DNA from: RGIG9041 sp045612565 | Lineage (GTDB): Bacteria > Bacillota > Clostridia > Oscillospirales > QAKW01 | Direction of reading: 5' to 3' | Assembly (NCBI GenBank): GCA_045612565.1 | Contig: JAZKZG010000076.1 | Location: 1-8,532, forward strand | Length of the DNA: 8,532 nucleotides | Shown here: positions 1 to 5,473 of the stretch, piece by piece | How the letters are laid out: each line of letters opens with the position of its first letter | Numbering within the stretch: the first letter of the stretch is position 1 | Translations under genes and position numbers: made by a program | The notes under the pieces: model-generated | Told to the model about the DNA's origin: nothing | The model's input: only the letters and a program-made list of their open reading frames with translations | Database searches by the model: none

Positions 1-18
1 TACTTCGTAGATGTTCAT
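1..18 (-). CDS. 5' end of a leftward gene, runs off the left edge
   Basis: Read on the minus strand, an ATG at positions 18-16 opens the peptide MNIYEV before the window ends. It is preceded by AAAAGGAG at 33-26, seven bases from the ATG, an ideal ribosome binding site. A near-perfect promoter lies about 70 bases further upstream. Only six codons are visible, so no function can be assigned. Its position, divergent from the terminase operon and behind an operator-bearing promoter, suggests the first gene of an early or regulatory module. That role is inference; the start itself is well supported. Confidence 0.75.
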
Positions 19-87
19 GGTGTTTCTCCTTTTCGGTTATGTGGTGTGGTGGTTTCTTGCTCGGGGCTCTCGCCCTGCTGTGACACC

Positions 88-116
88 ATTATATCACGGA
101 TTCCGTGACTTGTCAA
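88..116 (-). promoter_or_regulatory. Leftward sigma-70-type promoter, full consensus
   Basis: On the minus strand TTGACA (116-111) and TATAAT (93-88) are separated by exactly 17 bases, a perfect match to the housekeeping promoter consensus. The stretch just upstream of the -35 (121-157) is dominated by A and T tracts, including AAAAAATTTTTT around 145-156, as expected for an UP element that contacts the RNA polymerase alpha subunits. Transcription would start near 81 and read the leftward gene at position 18. The leader could form a short GGGC-GAGA-GCCC hairpin (75-64) with a GNRA-type loop. Confidence 0.88.
94..108. promoter_or_regulatory. 15-bp palindromic operator in the leftward promoter spacer
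   Basis: TCACGGA-T-TCCGTGA is a perfect inverted repeat that almost fills the 17-bp gap between the -35 and -10 boxes. A dimeric repressor bound here would block RNA polymerase directly, the arrangement seen in many phage early promoters. The half-site TCACGGA recurs with one change (TTACGGA) in the tandem repeats at 179-200, so the same protein may have extra sites. The repressor is not in the window. Confidence 0.75.
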
Positions 117-178
117 GTGGTTTTTCAAAATTTCTCAAAAAATTTTTTCGGACCGTTTTCCTCACGCGGAGGCGTATA

Positions 179-200
179 TATTACGGAAGTATTACGGAAG
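179..200. repeat. Tandem direct repeat TATTACGGAAG x2
   Basis: Two perfect adjacent 11-bp copies lie at 179-189 and 190-200. One helical turn of spacing would put two bound proteins on the same DNA face. The core TTACGGA differs by one base from the half-site of the palindrome at 94-108, so auxiliary regulator binding is a plausible reading, but this is inference. Confidence 0.6.
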
Positions 201-219
201 TGTTTCCAAACCATTACAA

Positions 220-434
220 GCGGAACAAAGTGGAACAGGTTTCGCGAAAAATGTGTTCCACCCGAAAAAGCCCGGAACTACGGCACTTTTTCCCCTTTTA
301 TATATTATATTTTTATAAGTGGAACATAATATATATAAAATAATTATGGGGAAATACAGGGTACTAAAATAGTACCCCGAAAAACACCAAAAAAAGTTTA
401 TGAAAAATGTGTTCCATCTGTTCCACTGTTCCAC
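220..434. repeat. GTGGAACA / TGTTCCAC repeat cluster around an AT-rich block (possible origin)
   Basis: The 8-bp motif GTGGAACA occurs forward at 230-237 and 319-326 (with GCGGAACA at 220-227), and in the opposite orientation as TGTTCCAC at 254-261, 419-426 and 427-434 (with TGTTCCAT at 410-417). The last three are spaced 9 and 8 bp apart. The longer string AAAAATGTGTTCCA is present at both 247-260 and 403-416. Between the two groups lies a block made almost only of A and T (298-346). Iterons flanking an AT-rich unwinding region are a hallmark of replication origins; a packaging (pac/cos) or partition site next to terS is the main alternative. No protein for any of these is in view. Confidence 0.55.
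359..377. repeat. Perfect hairpin GGGTACT-aaaat-AGTACCC
   Basis: A 7-bp perfect inverted repeat with a five-base loop lies inside the repeat cluster. On the plus strand it is followed by CGAAAAACA rather than a run of T, and on the minus strand by CTGTATTTCC, so it is a poor intrinsic terminator on either strand. It could be a protein binding site or a single-strand origin hairpin. Confidence 0.45.
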
Positions 435-464
435 TTCATGCCTGTGTCGGGAGGTTTGCCCATC

Positions 465-493
465 TTGAGTTAGCCTGTGCTAACTTGTATAAT
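465..493 (+). promoter_or_regulatory. Rightward promoter for the terminase operon
   Basis: TTGAGT (465-470) and TATAAT (488-493) are separated by 17 bases. The -10 is perfect and the -35 matches four of six consensus positions. Transcription would start near 500, about 30 bases before the terS start, leaving a short leader with a strong ribosome binding site. It is the obvious promoter for the packaging genes and possibly for the whole rightward block to 6639. Confidence 0.82.
469..484. promoter_or_regulatory. Palindromic operator GTTAGC-CTGT-GCTAAC in the rightward promoter
   Basis: A perfect 6-bp inverted repeat with a 4-bp spacer occupies the gap between the -35 and -10 boxes, overlapping the end of the -35. 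Its sequence is unrelated to the palindrome in the leftward promoter, so the two divergent promoters appear to answer to different regulators. Position favours repression; activation from within a spacer is less common (MerR-type) and usually goes with 19-20 bp spacers, whereas this one is 17. Confidence 0.68.
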
Positions 494-530
494 TATCTAT
501 AGAGGGGCTGATTTTTAAGGAGGTGTGGAG

Positions 531-977
531 ATGGGAAAAAGAGCGGATGCGCTTGATCGGCATTACGCAGAAATGAGTAAAGAGGAGATCAGCGCGCAAC
601 AGCGGATCGCAGGACAGCGGTCAGCGCAGGCGCGGAAGGAAAAGAAAGCGCGAGAGCACACGATCTCTGCCGCGCTGAAGGTCCTGATGGAAGGAAACTA
701 CCTGACAGACGAACATCGTGCGGCACTTGTACAGCGCGGTCTCGATCCCGACGAGATTGACGGCGCGATGGCTGTTGCGGCGGCGATGTATGATCGCGCG
801 GCGGTATCAGCGGATACACAGGCGGCAAGATTCGTTGCTGAATATACAGAAGGCAAAGCAACAGAAAAGGTCGAAATCGGCGGTCTTGACGGCAAGCCGA
901 TCGAGTCTATTGACCTTACCAGGATGACTGACGATCAGCTGAAAATGCTCATTGCGAAGCGCAAAAACAGCGATTGA
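531..977 (+). CDS. terS: Terminase small subunit
   Basis: This 148-aa protein is probably the DNA-recognition subunit of the packaging motor, which binds the phage packaging site and hands the DNA to the large subunit encoded just downstream. The N-terminal third is basic (MSKEEISAQQRIAGQRSAQA at residues 15-34, then RKEKKA), as in small terminases with a G-x-x-S-x-x-A-R-x-E-K pattern. A helical middle follows, then a segment resembling the family ending (ARFVAEYTEGKA near 99-110) and an acidic/basic tail with DQLKMLIAKR. The start is the ATG at 531, seven bases after AAGGAGGT (517-524). An in-frame GTG at 525 touches that ribosome binding site and is unlikely. The family call rests on these sequence patterns plus the position directly upstream of terL. 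Confidence 0.8.
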   Translation: MGKRADALDRHYAEMSKEEISAQQRIAGQRSAQARKEKKAREHTISAALKVLMEGNYLTDEHRAALVQRGLDPDEIDGAMAVAAAMYDRAAVSADTQAARFVAEYTEGKATEKVEIGGLDGKPIESIDLTRMTDDQLKMLIAKRKNSD

Positions 978-978
978 C

Positions 979-1004
979 GTTGCAAAAATGTTGCAAACTG
1001 CAAC
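979..1004. repeat. GTTGCA repeat and palindrome after terS
   Basis: GTTGCA occurs at 979-984 and again at 990-995, where it forms a perfect 15-bp palindrome GTTGCA-AAC-TGCAAC (990-1004). Three half-sites at close spacing downstream of the small terminase gene could be a binding site for TerS itself (a pac-like site) or for another regulator. No direct evidence separates these. Confidence 0.5.
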
Positions 1005-1012
1005 ACCAGACC

Positions 1013-1045
1013 TCGAAAAAGCCTATATTTACAAGGTTTTTTCGA
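1013..1045 (+). terminator. Inverted repeat with A/T stem, possible weak terminator
   Basis: Arms 1013-1023 (TCGAAAAAGCC) and 1035-1045 (GGTTTTTTCGA) pair over 11 positions with one G-T, around an 11-base loop. The base is TCGA, so no T tract follows the stem on the plus strand. It may slow or partly end transcription from terS, or be a DNA-level site. A full intrinsic terminator would be GC-rich with a trailing U tract, so this is a low-confidence call. Confidence 0.35.
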
Positions 1046-1081
1046 CTAAGTAAACAGTAGGTACATTATCATGCGTGTGTT

Positions 1082-1199
1082 TTTTCCTGCTGTACCGACG
1101 TGCTGACGAGGTATTCCTCCGTGCCGCAGAAGTGGTGCAAAGCGCGGTCAGAGTCATGGCTGATCGTCACCTCGTCGGTGCATCAGTACAGCAGGGAAG
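1082..1199 (+). ncRNA. Candidate structured RNA between terS and terL
   Basis: Bases 1086-1112 pair with 1169-1195 without any bulge: 22 Watson-Crick pairs, three G-U wobbles (1101-1180, 1102-1179, 1104-1177) and two C/A mismatches (1096-1185, 1099-1182). U-rich 1082-1085 can extend the helix by pairing with 1196-1199. Inside, CCGTGC (1119-1124) pairs with GCGCGG (1142-1147), and GGTCAG (1146-1151) with CUGAUC (1160-1165). The two inner stems share two bases, so they compete slightly or stack at a junction. The result is a three-way-junction-like fold of about 115 nt. G-U pairs in a long collinear helix favour a structure selected as RNA. It could be a free RNA, a leader controlling terL translation, or a packaging-site structure. 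It matches no family I can name with confidence. Confidence 0.6.
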
Positions 1200-1212
1200 C
1201 ACAGCAGGGAAG
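1188..1212 (+). repeat. Direct repeat ACAGCAGGGAAG x2 over the terL ribosome binding site
   Basis: Two perfect 12-base copies lie at 1188-1199 and 1201-1212, one base apart. The first is the 3' arm of the long RNA helix. The second supplies part of the terL ribosome binding site (GGGAAGGAAG, 1207-1216). Both contain ACAGCAGG, complementary to CCTGCTGT at 1086-1093, so the 5' arm could pair with either copy. Pairing with the second would cover the upstream part of the ribosome binding site. Confidence 0.6.
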
Positions 1213-1225
1213 GAAGTGATGATAC

Positions 1226-2728
1226 GTGGCAAGCGATGAAGACATCCTCCTATCAACGCTCGCGGAGCGCGAGATGGCGCGCAGATCCTTCGCCGCGTAT
1301 CTGCCTTACGTCCATGGCGCGGCGTGGAAGCAGACCCGTATGGCGGCATTTTTGGCAGACCAGGTGCAGACCTTTATTGAGACCCCGACAGGTCACGCCG
1401 CAGACGTGTTGGTCGTACAAACCCCGCCACAGCATGGTAAGAGCATTACCTTGAGTGAGACGCTTCCTGCGTGGGTGCTCGGGCGGCATCCGACATGGCG
1501 TGTCATCGAGGTATCGTATAATGACGAGTCCGCACAGCGATTCTGCCGCCGCAACGCCGACAAGATCCGCCAACACGGAGCAGTACTGTTCGGAGCGGAA
1601 GCAGGTATCGGCCAGGTCGACCGATCTACAGAGGTCGAACTTGCGAATAATGTCGGCAAGTTAATTTCGCGCGGCGTGATGTCGGGAATCACGGGTAACC
1701 CTGCAAACCTGATTCTCATTGACGACCCCATCAAGAACAGAGCCGAAGCGGACAGCGAGACCTTCCGATCAAGGCTGTGGTCGGAGTGGGTGTCTTCCAT
1801 CAAGACCCGTCTCGCGGCGGGAGGCAAGGTCATCGTCATTGCTACCCCTTGGCATGAGGACGACCTGATGGCGAACATCCTGCGCACCGAACCCCATGCC
1901 AAGCTGATTCGCCTACCCGTGGAAGCAGAACTGAACGACCCGCTCGGACGCGCTGTCGGCGATTCGCTTTGTCCTGAACTTGGTAAGGATAACAAGTGGC
2001 TTTCTGAATTCAAGGCATCTTACATCAACGATCCTATGGCGGGCGCAAGAGCATGGCAAGCCCTCTACCAATGCTCACCCCGTGTTGAAGGAGGTAACCT
2101 TGTACAGCGGTCATGGTGGCGGCGATACACGCATGAACCGACCTACGGAAACAGCGTGATATCCGTTGACGCGGCGTTCAAGGGCGGCGAAAACAATGAC
2201 TACGTAGCGATCACGGTGTGGGGGAAGACGGGAAACGATTACTATCTGCGGTACTGCTTACGGAAACACCTTGATTTCCCGCAGACCTTGACGGCGATAC
2301 GTACCGTGAGATCCCTGTACCCCGATGTCGGTGCTGTCCTGATTGAGGACAAGGCAAACGGATCTGCAATCATACAGACCCTGCAGTCGGAATGTTTCTG
2401 CATCCCCGTTAACCCGAAGGGCGGCAAGGAAGCCCGTGTTCACGCGGTATCCCCCGCCATTGAATCAGGACACGTGTACCTGCCAGAAACAGCCCCTTGG
2501 CTTGAGGAATACCTTGACGAGTGGTCCGTGTTCCCCGCGGGCGCGCATGATGATATGGTGGACTCCTCAACGCAAGCCCTGTCATACCTCCTACGCCTAT
2601 CGGGGTATGTCGAGCCGCAGGTATCGGAGGAGGCGCGTATCCTTGAGAGCATGACACAGCACGAGGAGGATTGCTTCCTCGGCGATGAAGTATTTAATCC
2701 GTACGGAGGTATAAGCGTATATGAGTGA
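1226..2728 (+). CDS. terL: Terminase large subunit (ATPase and nuclease)
   Basis: This 500-aa protein is the phage packaging motor: it pumps DNA into the procapsid using ATP and cuts the concatemer. The N-terminal ATPase has Walker A TPPQHGKS (residues 66-73), Walker B LILIDD (162-167) and a coupling motif ATPWH (206-210). The C-terminal RNase H-like nuclease shows its acidic residues at SVDAAF (D315), VLIEDKANG (E374) and HDDMVD (D442/D443), so both activities look intact. Length is typical of complete large terminases. The start is GTG at 1226, nine bases after AAGGAAG (1210-1216). The 248-bp gap from terS is unusual because these genes normally touch or overlap, and it holds the candidate structured RNA. 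The 3' end overlaps the next gene by 8 bp, which suggests coupled translation. Confidence 0.96.
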   Translation: MASDEDILLSTLAEREMARRSFAAYLPYVHGAAWKQTRMAAFLADQVQTFIETPTGHAADVLVVQTPPQHGKSITLSETLPAWVLGRHPTWRVIEVSYNDESAQRFCRRNADKIRQHGAVLFGAEAGIGQVDRSTEVELANNVGKLISRGVMSGITGNPANLILIDDPIKNRAEADSETFRSRLWSEWVSSIKTRLAAGGKVIVIATPWHEDDLMANILRTEPHAKLIRLPVEAELNDPLGRAVGDSLCPELGKDNKWLSEFKASYINDPMAGARAWQALYQCSPRVEGGNLVQRSWWRRYTHEPTYGNSVISVDAAFKGGENNDYVAITVWGKTGNDYYLRYCLRKHLDFPQTLTAIRTVRSLYPDVGAVLIEDKANGSAIIQTLQSECFCIPVNPKGGKEARVHAVSPAIESGHVYLPETAPWLEEYLDEWSVFPAGAHDDMVDSSTQALSYLLRLSGYVEPQVSEEARILESMTQHEEDCFLGDEVFNPYGGISVYE

Positions 2729-4385
2729 TATGACAAGCCGCACCGACACCTACGAGGATGCGGTCGGCAACGATAAGATCACCCTATCAGGCGGTAAGGG
2801 TGAGGCGGTGGTACTGCGCACCGTCGTGCAGGACCTGACCCCCGAACAGGTAGCACAGGTAAAGAAGAATCTGCATATCAACGATCTGAAGGATGTGTAC
2901 ATTGCCGCATCGGGACACCTGATGGTGGTGGACAGCAACGGAAACGTCCTTGATGCAGGTGATGCGCGAGGGCTTCCGGGTCAAGCCCCGTACATCGGTC
3001 GTAACGGAAATTGGTATATCGTAGACCGCGATACAGGCGTACGTGCGGAGGGCTTAAACCCCCACGTCGGTGATAACGGAAATTGGTTTATCGGTGACAC
3101 AGACACGGGTGTCCGTGCATCGGGTGATACGCCGTATATTAACGCAGACGGATACTGGTGTATCGGTGATACGAATACAGGGGTATCGGTGTATACGTAC
3201 GAAACGGGAGACGTGAAGGAAACGATGCGCACCGATCTCGGGGAGGTGTGGGCTCTCTGTAACGGCGATCCGTTCACCGCTGAATCTTACCCCGCGCTGG
3301 CGGCGGCAGTGCCGTACCGCTTGGATTTTAAGAGTATCCCCGTATCAGGCACGACGTATGCGTACGTAAAGCCCGCCGCATCGGAGCGGTATTGGTTGCT
3401 TCGCGATAAGGTGTCCCGTCCGACGGCCGTTGCGATTTATGACGCGTACACAGGGGATGTCACGCGGATAACGAGTCCTGCGGGATCGAACTCATACGTG
3501 TTCGGCGTGTATCACGACGGCGCGAGATGGGTGATGGGTGTAGAGGCATCGTCCTCTCCGTACACGGTTTATGTGTACACCTCCGATGACCTGTCCGAGT
3601 GGACACAGGTGTATTCTTCGACATCGATTACAGGCTCGAGCACATGGCACGCAAACGATCTGATTTATGACGGCGTGACGTACGATATTCTTGCATCGAA
3701 GAGCTCCTCGTATAAGGTGTTTTTTCTGAAGGCAGATTTTTCGGGTATTTCGTCGAATTCGTTCACTGATGAGACGCACACAGATAATTCGTATGAGCTT
3801 GCGGCGTGTCCGCAGAATAAGTGGATAGATCGTGTGCGAGACGGATCGGACGGCACTATCACGATTCGTAACGCGGGAACGATGAACGCGTTTGCGGCAC
3901 CCGGCGGCACTACGTCGTCGAACGATGAGAACCTTAACTGTCTTGAGTTTTTCAATGGCACGTATGCGTTCCAGACAGGACATGATCCGTCGGTAAAGGT
4001 TACCACGATTTATATATTTAACTTGGTAAGTGCCGAAGTAAGTCGGTTAAGCGTATCGAACATCGGAGGCATTGGTGGCGGAACGAGCACCACACTCGAA
4101 GGTATGATGTTTGATAAGAACACCGATGAGTGGGTGTTATATGTTTATAACGCGACATTGGGCGCGTACGCTGCACGGATATCTGCTGACTCCGATCCGA
4201 CCGTAGCGGATAATTACCGAGTAGAAGCGATCGAGAAGGTTCCCGATATTCTGCCCGTAGGTCAGTCGTCCATCGGTCGGGGTCACGCTCACGTTGACGG
4301 CGAAAACGTTCTGCTGTATTGCCCGACAGTAAGATACCTGCCCGAGCACAGCGGAGACACGTATAAGTATATCAAGGTGAGGTGA
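2721..4385 (+). CDS. Tail appendage / receptor-binding protein
   Basis: This 554-aa protein is probably a tail fibre or spike component that contacts the host surface. After an N-terminal region of about 85 residues come three 24-residue repeats (starting near residues 90, 114 and 138) built on P-x-I-G-x-N-G-N-W-y-I-g-D-x-D-T-G-V, a motif I associate with phage and gut bacterial surface proteins. A segment around 173-200 (GEVWALCNGDPF, then YPALAAAVPY) resembles a tail-collar-like module. The remaining 350 residues are rich in Ser, Thr, Gly, Tyr and Asp, with YTSDDLSEWTQV at 286-297, an Asp-box-like pattern suggesting a beta-propeller or other all-beta fold. ATG 2721 follows CGGAGGT (2704-2710). 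No catalytic residues are identifiable, so an enzymatic depolymerase role is possible but unproven. Confidence 0.72.
   Translation: MSDMTSRTDTYEDAVGNDKITLSGGKGEAVVLRTVVQDLTPEQVAQVKKNLHINDLKDVYIAASGHLMVVDSNGNVLDAGDARGLPGQAPYIGRNGNWYIVDRDTGVRAEGLNPHVGDNGNWFIGDTDTGVRASGDTPYINADGYWCIGDTNTGVSVYTYETGDVKETMRTDLGEVWALCNGDPFTAESYPALAAAVPYRLDFKSIPVSGTTYAYVKPAASERYWLLRDKVSRPTAVAIYDAYTGDVTRITSPAGSNSYVFGVYHDGARWVMGVEASSSPYTVYVYTSDDLSEWTQVYSSTSITGSSTWHANDLIYDGVTYDILASKSSSYKVFFLKADFSGISSNSFTDETHTDNSYELAACPQNKWIDRVRDGSDGTITIRNAGTMNAFAAPGGTTSSNDENLNCLEFFNGTYAFQTGHDPSVKVTTIYIFNLVSAEVSRLSVSNIGGIGGGTSTTLEGMMFDKNTDEWVLYVYNATLGAYAARISADSDPTVADNYRVEAIEKVPDILPVGQSSIGRGHAHVDGENVLLYCPTVRYLPEHSGDTYKYIKVR
2988..3191 (+). 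repeat. Three 72-bp coding repeats in the appendage gene
   Basis: Each unit encodes a 24-residue repeat with a conserved N-G-N-W-(Y/F)-I core and D-T-G-V end. Units one and two are most alike; the third has drifted (ADGYWCIGDTNTGV). Such units commonly form stacked beta hairpins in fibres and can change in number by recombination. Confidence 0.75.
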
Positions 4386-4391
4386 GAAAAG

Positions 4392-4586
4392 ATGATCACA
4401 AATCCGAAGCTGAAACCTGTAAAAGGTTTTATCGAGGTAGATATATCCGGTGAGAGATTTTATAAGTCTCTGGACACCGGTAAGATCTACACCGAAACAC
4501 AGGTCCTTGGAGCAGATAAACCGAAGGTCGATACAAACAGCGAAGAAATACTTGACGTGTTGTTGGGGGTGACGGAGAATGAATAA
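4392..4586 (+). CDS. Small protein of 64 residues after the appendage gene
   Basis: The product opens MITNPKLKPVKGFIEVDISG and continues with a polar stretch (RFYKSLDTGKIY) and an acidic end (EEILDVLLGVTENE). It has no membrane segment or signal peptide. Short proteins of this shape are frequent just after tail fibre genes in Bacillota phages, in a position like that of XkdX in Bacillus prophages, but I do not recognise a defined family. ATG 4392 lies six bases after the appendage stop with a purine-rich GGTGAGGTGAGAAAAG upstream, and its end overlaps the next gene by 8 bp. A structural accessory or chaperone role for the fibre is a guess from position. Confidence 0.7.
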   Translation: MITNPKLKPVKGFIEVDISGERFYKSLDTGKIYTETQVLGADKPKVDTNSEEILDVLLGVTENE

Positions 4587-5013
4587 GCTACAGATGGCAG
4601 AGCAATTCAGACGTGCGCTTCAGTTATTCGCCGCAAGTCTGGAGGGCGATCAAGCGATGGAGGTTGCAACGGTATTTGATGCGTGGAAGCCTGGTAAGGC
4701 GTACAAGGGTGGAGACTACGTCACCTTTGGCGTGAACTCCGTCGGTGACCCGCAGCTGTATCAGGTTATCAAGGGCAAGGATCACACCTCTCAAGCCGCA
4801 TGGACACCTGACATCACGACATCGCTTTATAACCCGATCGGACTTGATGCGGGCGGTCACCCTGTGTGGTCTGCGCCGACGGGAGCGCACGATGCGTATA
4901 ACACGGGAGACGTGGTTAACTATAACGGCGTTCTTTATGAGTCCTTGATTAATGGAAACACCACCGTTCCCGGTACGGATGAGCGGTACTGGAAACGGAG
5001 GGACGAAGGGTGA
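4579..5013 (+). CDS. Carbohydrate-binding-module-like virion protein
   Basis: This 144-aa protein has a helical N-terminus of about 30 residues (MNKLQMAEQFRRALQLFAAS) that could attach it to the tail. Two short beta modules follow, each with the aromatic spacing of CBM5/12-type modules: AWKPGKAYKGGDYVTFG to QAAWTP (about 35-78) and GAHDAYNTGDVVNYNGVLYE to ERYWKR (about 102-141). Such modules bind chitin-like or other cell-surface glycans and are common in phage tail tips next to lysis genes. A role as an adhesion accessory to the appendage protein is inferred. The start ATG overlaps the preceding gene by 8 bp and the end overlaps the next start as GTGA, so translation is probably coupled through this block. 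Confidence 0.72.
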   Translation: MNKLQMAEQFRRALQLFAASLEGDQAMEVATVFDAWKPGKAYKGGDYVTFGVNSVGDPQLYQVIKGKDHTSQAAWTPDITTSLYNPIGLDAGGHPVWSAPTGAHDAYNTGDVVNYNGVLYESLINGNTTVPGTDERYWKRRDEG

Positions 5014-5273
5014 CGGCTGAAACGATCGTGTTTTTTATCACCTGTGCTACAGCGTTTATATCGTTCATCACGATCACTGTAAAGCTGACACAGTATATCA
5101 CGAAAGCAGAAGCGAAGATTGACAGCGTTGCGGCAGAGGTGAAATCCGCTGAAGCGGAGCATAAGGAAATTTGGGGGTCCGTAGATAAGAACAGCAAGGA
5201 TATCCAAAGACATGAAATCTGGATTGCGAAGCATGATGCTCGCGAAGATGTGAAGGGAGATGACGGCAAATGA
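5010..5273 (+). CDS. Membrane-anchored coiled-coil protein of the lysis block
   Basis: The 87-aa product has one hydrophobic segment near the N-terminus (about residues 5-24, IVFFITCATAFISFITITV) followed by a charged, Lys/Glu/Ala-rich region (31-87) likely to form a coiled coil. By the positive-inside rule the acidic short N-terminus would face out and the Lys-rich C-terminus in. The GTG start overlaps the previous stop (GTGA), with GGAGGGACGAAGG upstream, and the end overlaps the holin start as ATGA. Placement directly before the holin suggests a holin partner, antiholin or XhlA-like membrane factor, although XhlA has its membrane segment at the C-terminus. I do not recognise the family. 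Confidence 0.7.
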   Translation: MTAETIVFFITCATAFISFITITVKLTQYITKAEAKIDSVAAEVKSAEAEHKEIWGSVDKNSKDIQRHEIWIAKHDAREDVKGDDGK

Positions 5274-5473
5274 AGAACATTGTAAACGCAACTTGGTGGA
5301 AGGCGGCTATAGTACGCGCCATAAGAACGATCGCACAGACAGCGGTCGGTACGATTGGTGCGGCGGTTGTCCTCGATGATGTAAACTGGATCATGGTAGC
5401 ATCCGCATCTGCGCTTGCGGGAATTCTGTCCCTGCTGACAAGCGTAGCGGGCTTGCCGGAGGTAAGTGAATGA
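5270..5473 (+). CDS. Holin, r1t type
   Basis: This 67-aa protein has two hydrophobic stretches (about 15-34 and 40-60) and the signature of the phage r1t holin family: a WWKAAIVRAIRTIAQTAVGT opening, a D-x-x-W turn (VLDDVNW, 35-40) and an alanine-rich second helix ending LSLLTSVAGLPE. Holins collect in the cytoplasmic membrane and open it at a set time so that the endolysin can reach the cell wall. The gene sits in an ATGA overlap after the coiled-coil membrane protein and itself ends in an ATGA overlap with the endolysin, the standard order for a lysis cassette. Its family assignment is one of the firmest in the window. Confidence 0.9.
   Translation: MKNIVNATWWKAAIVRAIRTIAQTAVGTIGAAVVLDDVNWIMVASASALAGILSLLTSVAGLPEVSE

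Noticed and set aside
359..377. GGGTACT hairpin as an intrinsic terminator
   Set aside because: No T tract follows the stem on either strand, so it does not fit a rho-independent terminator.
11..434. Three open frames in the left non-coding region (plus 11-343 and 105-329, minus 192-434)
   Set aside because: Composition follows the AT-rich repeats, none has a credible ribosome binding site, and they overlap the promoters, operators and repeat array; the proteins look random.
525..530. GTG at 525 as the terS start
   Set aside because: It directly abuts the AAGGAGGT ribosome binding site; ATG 531 has normal spacing.
1041..1069. Promoter for the structured RNA (TTCGAC ... CATTAT)
   Set aside because: Both boxes match the consensus poorly; a dedicated promoter may exist but the sequence does not support one clearly.
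1082..1199. Calling the RNA a phi29-type pRNA homologue
   Set aside because: The neighbouring motor is a classical TerS/TerL pair with a nuclease domain, unlike phi29 gp16, and no sequence match to pRNA is evident; only the general shape is similar.
1253..2736. Long minus-strand frames inside terL, such as 1393-2013
   Set aside because: They are shadows of the terL codon pattern, with no ribosome binding sites and no recognisable domains.
5010..5273. Inner-membrane spanin (Rz-like) identity for the coiled-coil membrane protein
   Set aside because: Charge distribution predicts the coiled coil in the cytoplasm, and no overlapping or adjacent lipoprotein (Rz1-like) gene was found.
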